Shown: positions 59,540 to 64,000 of the stretch, in pieces
Position numbering within the stretch: position 1 is the first letter of the stretch
How the letters are laid out: every line of letters begins with the position of its first letter
DNA from: Gnetum montanum
Taxonomy: Eukaryota; Streptophyta; Gnetopsida; Gnetales; Gnetaceae
Assembly (NCBI GenBank): GCA_015680685.1
Contig: MNCI01005576.1
Span: 192,011 to 256,010 of the forward strand
DNA length: 64,000 nt
Reading direction: 5' to 3'
The notes under the pieces: model-generated
What the model saw: only the letters and a program-made list of their open reading frames with translations
Databases searched by the model: none
What the model was told of the DNA's origin: nothing
Program-made: the position numbers and the translations under genes

Positions 59540-60418
59540 TGATGAAGTGCTAAGCAGTCGATGCGTCGACTGGGCTGCATATACGGGGTCCCATATACGT
59601 GGTCGCGTCGACACGGCCCCATCAACACAGCTGTTCATGCATATATGTGGCCTCATTTACACAGTGCCTATGCTAGCCTATAAATAAGTGTGCTTTTGCC
59701 ACACTTAGGTATCTTTTTGGCAATTGTAGCGAAGCTCTTGCAGTTTGTTTCCACGAGAATTGGAATATTTTCCAAGTGTCCGCAGTAGGTGTAAGAAAGG
59801 TGGATGTACCTAAGCCCATTGGCGTGAATGACAATAAAGAAGAGCTTTTGAAGCACTCCTTGCAGCAATTGACTTAGTCATTTGAGCATTTAATAGTTTA
59901 ATATTTTTATGCTTTAATAATTACTTAAGTTTCATTGTTATCACTTTAATCGCGATTGCTCTATTATATCTTGTAAAACCCATAAGTACGACCATCTCAA
60001 ACATAAACCCAACACTTGGCAACCCAGTGACGCTTAACATCTGGTAACCTAGTAGTGGTTAGGGGATGCTTAAGACGTGCACGGAAGATGGGAGCAGATG
60101 CTTATGCTAGGAAGGGCTAAGAGATAGATTAGGATAATTATAGATTACGCAATAATCCATTTCTTACATTTCACTTTAAGAATTAGACTCTAGAAGATAA
60201 AGAGAAAAGCCATAAAAATCATTTACCTTGATCTCACTTAACCATCACATCAGAACACCACAAGTGAGGTTGAGAAGACAACGACTATTCTAACAGAAGG
60301 TTTTGCTGGTTAGGGTCTGGTGTATGTAAAGTGCTTACAGTCCATGAAATTCAACCGAGTCGCATGTGAATGCTTGTGATTCACATGGTTGGATGTAGGG
60401 GTACCTCGCCACTCATCA
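59540..60418 (+). mobile_element. Solo LTR, GTCGAC subfamily (copy F)
   Basis: 879 bp, TGATGAAGTGC...CACTCATCA, with a perfect duplication gtgca (59535-59539, 60419-60423). It shares TATA (59689-59696), AGCGAAGCTCTTG, CGCAGTAGG, gacaataaag and the gtaggggtacctcgccactc end with copies A to D. Instead of GATATCGC its U3 carries GTCGA-based palindromes (gtcgatgcgtcgac at 59559-59572, gcgtcgac at 59605-59612) and catatacg units. Confidence 0.88.
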
Positions 60419-60639
60419 GTGCATTATTCAAATCTGTTATTCATTTTAACATTTTATTTTTCTTATTACCATATTTTGCACTTCATAAGTCCCTGGTTGA
60501 TCTACCAAACTGGCTAGGGTGCCCTAAATCCCATTTTTCATGGAGGCCCTTGTGATTTGTGGGTTGAGGACTATTGTGCACTAGATCCATCTATTCTTTC
60601 TAGTGAATCGATTTTTTTAATCACAACACATCTTCATCT

Positions 60640-63361
60640 TTCATCATGATGACAAGCTAAGGTGGAGAGATCTTCAAGGAAACATTGTTTTACCACCAAA
60701 ATGTTCAACATCCATTATGCTCCAAACTTCTCTCAAAGGGATGAAATTGAGTGAAGCACTTGGAGGTTATCATGTGACTAAACACATGACCAAATCCTAC
60801 AAACCAACTAAGGAGTAGTCATGAAGACACAAAGACATGGATATTAGGCATGAACAAGACAAAGGAAAGAAGGTCAACTCTCCTATTATTTTGGAAGAAT
60901 TGGATGGAGATGAATTCACAGCTGAACAACTTGACCAAAACCATGAGTTCCAATCACAATTGTCTATCATTCAATTAGATGAACCTGTCAAGCATTAGTC
61001 ATGCTCTAACTTTGTAGATATAGTTAGAAGGGAGGAAAAAGACACAAGGCACAAGAAGGACTCAAGGCCAAGGGTTCCTACTAGATCCCACAAGGAAGAA
61101 TATCAAAGTCATCATAGGAGAACAAGTCGACATTGTTTTCCTACTACCTCATTGACATCCTCACAATCTTCAGTAGACTCTAACAGAAGGAGATACAAGT
61201 ACAAAGACCATGATAGGGAGGAGAGAAGAACTCATGATTATTATGATCATCACTCAAGGTACTTTGAGATCAAAGATGAAGGATATGAATAGACAAGACA
61301 CAGAGATCGTAGAGATCACAAGAGAGATGAGCACAGAAGGGGATGATACTACAACCAAGCGCATGAACCTAATTAAGATGATGAACCCATGGTGGATACT
61401 CGAAGTATGATTAACATACAGTAACTTGTTCATATACCAACTAGGCATGTAAGGGACAACCATATCAAATAGCTGATATGAACAACATGCCAAGATTTAA
61501 AGGTCATTACAATTCTGATCCACAACACCACCTCCAAGCTTTCCATATGCCTACATCCTATATAATATTGAAAGTGACTAGCAAAAGTTATTCTCAAGAA
61601 CACTTGTGAAGAAAGTAGAGAGATGGTACGGATCACTGGAACTTGAATCAATTAAACATTGGAGTACTATGCTAGAGCTCTTCAATGATAAATATCAAAT
61701 TTATTCGCAAGTGTCTAACCTACGAAAAAAAATCTAGAGATTGAAACAAGGGACTCATGAAACCCTTGATGTGGCAATGGAAAAATACTATTCATTATTA
61801 CATAGATGCCCAGGCCATAGATTTTCAGTAAGGGAATAGCACAAGCACATCATAGTTAGGTTGTCAAGCAAAACTAGAGAAACTCTTGGGGTTTATGCCC
61901 AAGGCAGATTATCAAAAGTAACTGCCCATTACATCTAAAGGCTAATCAACCAAGCAGTAAAGGAAAAAGGTGAGCTAAGAAAGAGGGAATGAGCTAAAGA
62001 GTATAACAGAGATCCATCAATTCAAAAGAGAGATGCACACATTTGTAATACACAAGAAGAGGAAACCTTGGATCAGGTCATCCAAAAGAAGACTCTACCA
62101 ATTCATAAATCTGTAAATGACATTACAAACAAAAGTAGAGAAAATGTGAGATTCCATTGATAAGAAATTTGTAACAACATTAAAGATTGTGGAGGAAAGA
62201 ATAGAGCAAGCCTTTGGAAAATGCAAAAATAAAAGGAAGAAGAAAGAGTCTAGACAATAAGGCAAAGTAGCTTTAATGATTGAGTGCTTAGACACTAGCT
62301 CCATAGATGAGGAAGGTTGCACTATGTGTCAATACAAACATCCTAAGAGATGTTGTCCAATCATGGCACATCTACAAGAGAGGGGCATATCAACCCCATA
62401 TTTGTTAAAAAATAGATGCCCAAAAGGTTGCCTTATCATCAAGGTAACTACCGACAGAACCTCCAACCAATGTATTATCATAGTGGAGACAACCATAGGA
62501 GCATTATTATTATTAGTGGCAATAGCCTCAATCATGAGCTATGCCACTACCATGCTAACAATATCCATACAAATAGCCAAATCTGTATGGATATTTCTTC
62601 TACTGTCCAGTCTCACTAGGTAGTGTAGCTATTTAGACCACACAATACTGCCTAGTAGAATACCACAAACCTACATAGACAAGGACGAATTCACACTCAA
62701 ACATGCATCCATCCATAGCTGACTCTTCAAATCAACATCCAACTCCTTTACCACCAATGCCACCACTTGCTATGCAAGGTAAATTACCATCACAATTATA
62801 ACAAAGGAGAGCTTCTCAGGTAGTGAACATACAAACTGAGGATCATACCAACAACATTAAGGACTAGTTAGAGAAATTTCCCTTCTTCAAGATAAGTCAA
62901 AAAAGAGTTGGTAGAGTTAGAACTTCATCGAGACAAGATTCTTCTAAGGTAGATCCTTAAAACAAAAAGCTTCAAATTTTTTCAAATGCAAACATGCAAA
63001 CTATCATATTCACAGAGACAGTCATAGACTAGATAAAACAGGCCTACTCCCTAAGAAAAAAATTGATCTAAGAATTCCTTTGATTTATCTACAAGTAGCT
63101 AGAAATATACCATGTAAGGCTCTATTAGGCTTAGGTTCTGGGGTAAATTTGATCTCTTATGAAAGATATCAAGCATGGAAGGCCACCATTGAAGGATTTC
63201 AACATTAAGTTGGAGCTTGTAGATCAATATGTTGTCATTCGTTTGGAACAAATAGATGATGTAGTAATGACTATCAATGGGTGGTCTTATCTAGCAGACT
63301 TGCTAATAAGTAATTTCTAATTATCATGGGAAGAGCATGGCTTATTACAATTGATGCTAAG
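60640..63361 (+). pseudogene. gag-protease remnant of another gypsy element
   Basis: Broken frames give an Arg/His/Asp-rich N-terminal region (61020-61420), then MPRFKGHYNSDPQHHLQAF. The gag core follows at about 61690-61920 (YSQVSNLRKKI, EKYYSLLHRCPGHRF, KTRETLGVYAQGRLSK), closely matching the gag of copy B. The knuckle-like CTMCQYKHPKRCCP is at 62318-62360. Protease near 63105-63150 reads KALLGLGSGVNLISYERYQ, where the catalytic Asp of the family is Gly. The frame ends where the minus-strand LTR begins at 63362. Its own LTRs were not identified. Confidence 0.75.
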
Positions 63362-64000
63362 TGATGAGTGGCGAGGTACCCCTACACTCAACCATACGAA
63401 ACGAGCGTAGCACGCACGATCCGGTCGAACTCCGTAGACTAAATGCCTAAACGCCGAAAGGAACACTTGGGGTTAATTAATCATTGTCTTCCTAGGCTTA
63501 CTTGTTGTTGTCACGGTGTATGGTTAAGTAAGTCTGAGGTATATGATTTTTTTGGTCTTTTCTGGTTTATCTCCTATGCTAAGGGGTGAAGGGTTGAGAT
63601 ACTAAAACTAACTCTAACTACAACACTAAGTCCTAGCATCAGCATCCGTTCCCACTTGCTATACACACCCTAAACTGCGCAACTGTGGCTACCAAATGCT
63701 AATCGTTACTAGGATTACCACATGTAACGCACATGCTCGAAGCGGTCGTACTGAGGCACCTAACTAGCCTAAGTGTGACAAGTAGCCGATTCCTTGACTA
63801 GTCGTACACATCCATAGATGCTCGTAATCAAGTCGTACTTGTCCCACGTTCTAGGAGATAAGGGTGAGAGAATCTAATTGCAATGAGTAGCCAATTCCTT
63901 GGCTAGCCATACACATTCGTCAATGCTTGTAACCAAGTTGTACTCATGCTGCATTACTAGGAAAGCAATAAATAACATTAAATAAACCTATCCATGTACT
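63362..64000 (-). mobile_element. CTCATCA-type LTR on the minus strand, running off the window (copy E)
   Basis: It starts tgatgagtggcgaggtaccc, the reverse complement of the copy D/F LTR end, and continues through the U5 modules in reverse (tcgtacacatccatagatgc region, then tgtacttgtcccacgtt). It is most like copy D. The U3 and TATA lie beyond 64000, so whether it is a solo LTR or a full element cannot be told. Confidence 0.85.

Noticed and set aside
59540-60418. 5' LTR of the gag-protease unit at 60640-63361
   Set aside because: Perfect gtgca duplications flank it and no primer-binding site follows, so it is a solo LTR and not part of that element.
1-64000. tRNA, rRNA or bacterial-type operon features
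   Set aside because: I looked for cloverleaf-like and rRNA-like blocks by eye and saw none convincing; the gene structure is eukaryotic with introns.

Overview
This is AT-rich nuclear plant DNA from a large, repeat-dominated genome. Plant Ty3/gypsy elements (including a Tat-type element with a second RNase H), plant LINEs, a plant-type class I histone deacetylase and introns of several kb filled with retrotransposons all support this. A gymnosperm would fit, but that is inference. Two isolated Ns (39084, 52421) show that it is a draft assembly.

Layout. 1-26.8 kb is a stack of nested insertions. An L1-type ORF1 relic (about 1265-2087) is followed by an RTE-type LINE in three pieces (2233-2673, 12841-13504, 25158-25590). 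The first gap in that LINE holds a 10.2 kb minus-strand gypsy element (2674-12840). The second gap holds an 11.7 kb minus-strand non-autonomous LTR element (13505-25157). The 3' LTR of the second element was hit in turn by an 8 kb insertion (14114-22174). That insertion carries a 466 bp palindrome, a broken Pif1-type helicase, tandem repeats and a further 2.5 kb LTR element (18461-20978) in which half of one LTR is inverted.

26.8-31.8 kb holds a probable host gene of two exons (153 codons, product not recognised). Its 4.5 kb intron contains an antisense LINE relic. 31.8-46.3 kb holds an old LTR relic, a solo LTR and a complete 8.5 kb element (37756-46288) with intact target-site duplications. 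That element carries gag and a second large ORF region but no polymerase.

48.05-50.39 kb holds five exons of a minus-strand RPD3-class histone deacetylase. Its 5' exons are not in the window, and one exon has an in-frame stop. Upstream of these exons, up to 64 kb, lie an L1 relic, two solo LTRs, a Tat-lineage gypsy pol, another solo LTR, a gag-protease relic and the start of a minus-strand LTR.

The unifying theme is one LTR superfamily (TGATG...CTCATCA). It accounts for the 2674-12840 element, the old relic at 34.7 kb, the solo LTRs at 35.2, 52.0, 52.8 and 59.5 kb, the 37.8-46.3 kb element and the LTR at 63.4 kb. Its members share a TATA box and R/U5 blocks but carry different palindrome clusters just upstream of the TATA box (AATATT-, GCGATATCGC- or GTCGAC-based). 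In the 37.8-46.3 kb element the GATATCGC cluster plus TATA box occurs a third time, inside the element and in front of the second ORF, so it looks like a second promoter. This is the most unusual signal in the window.
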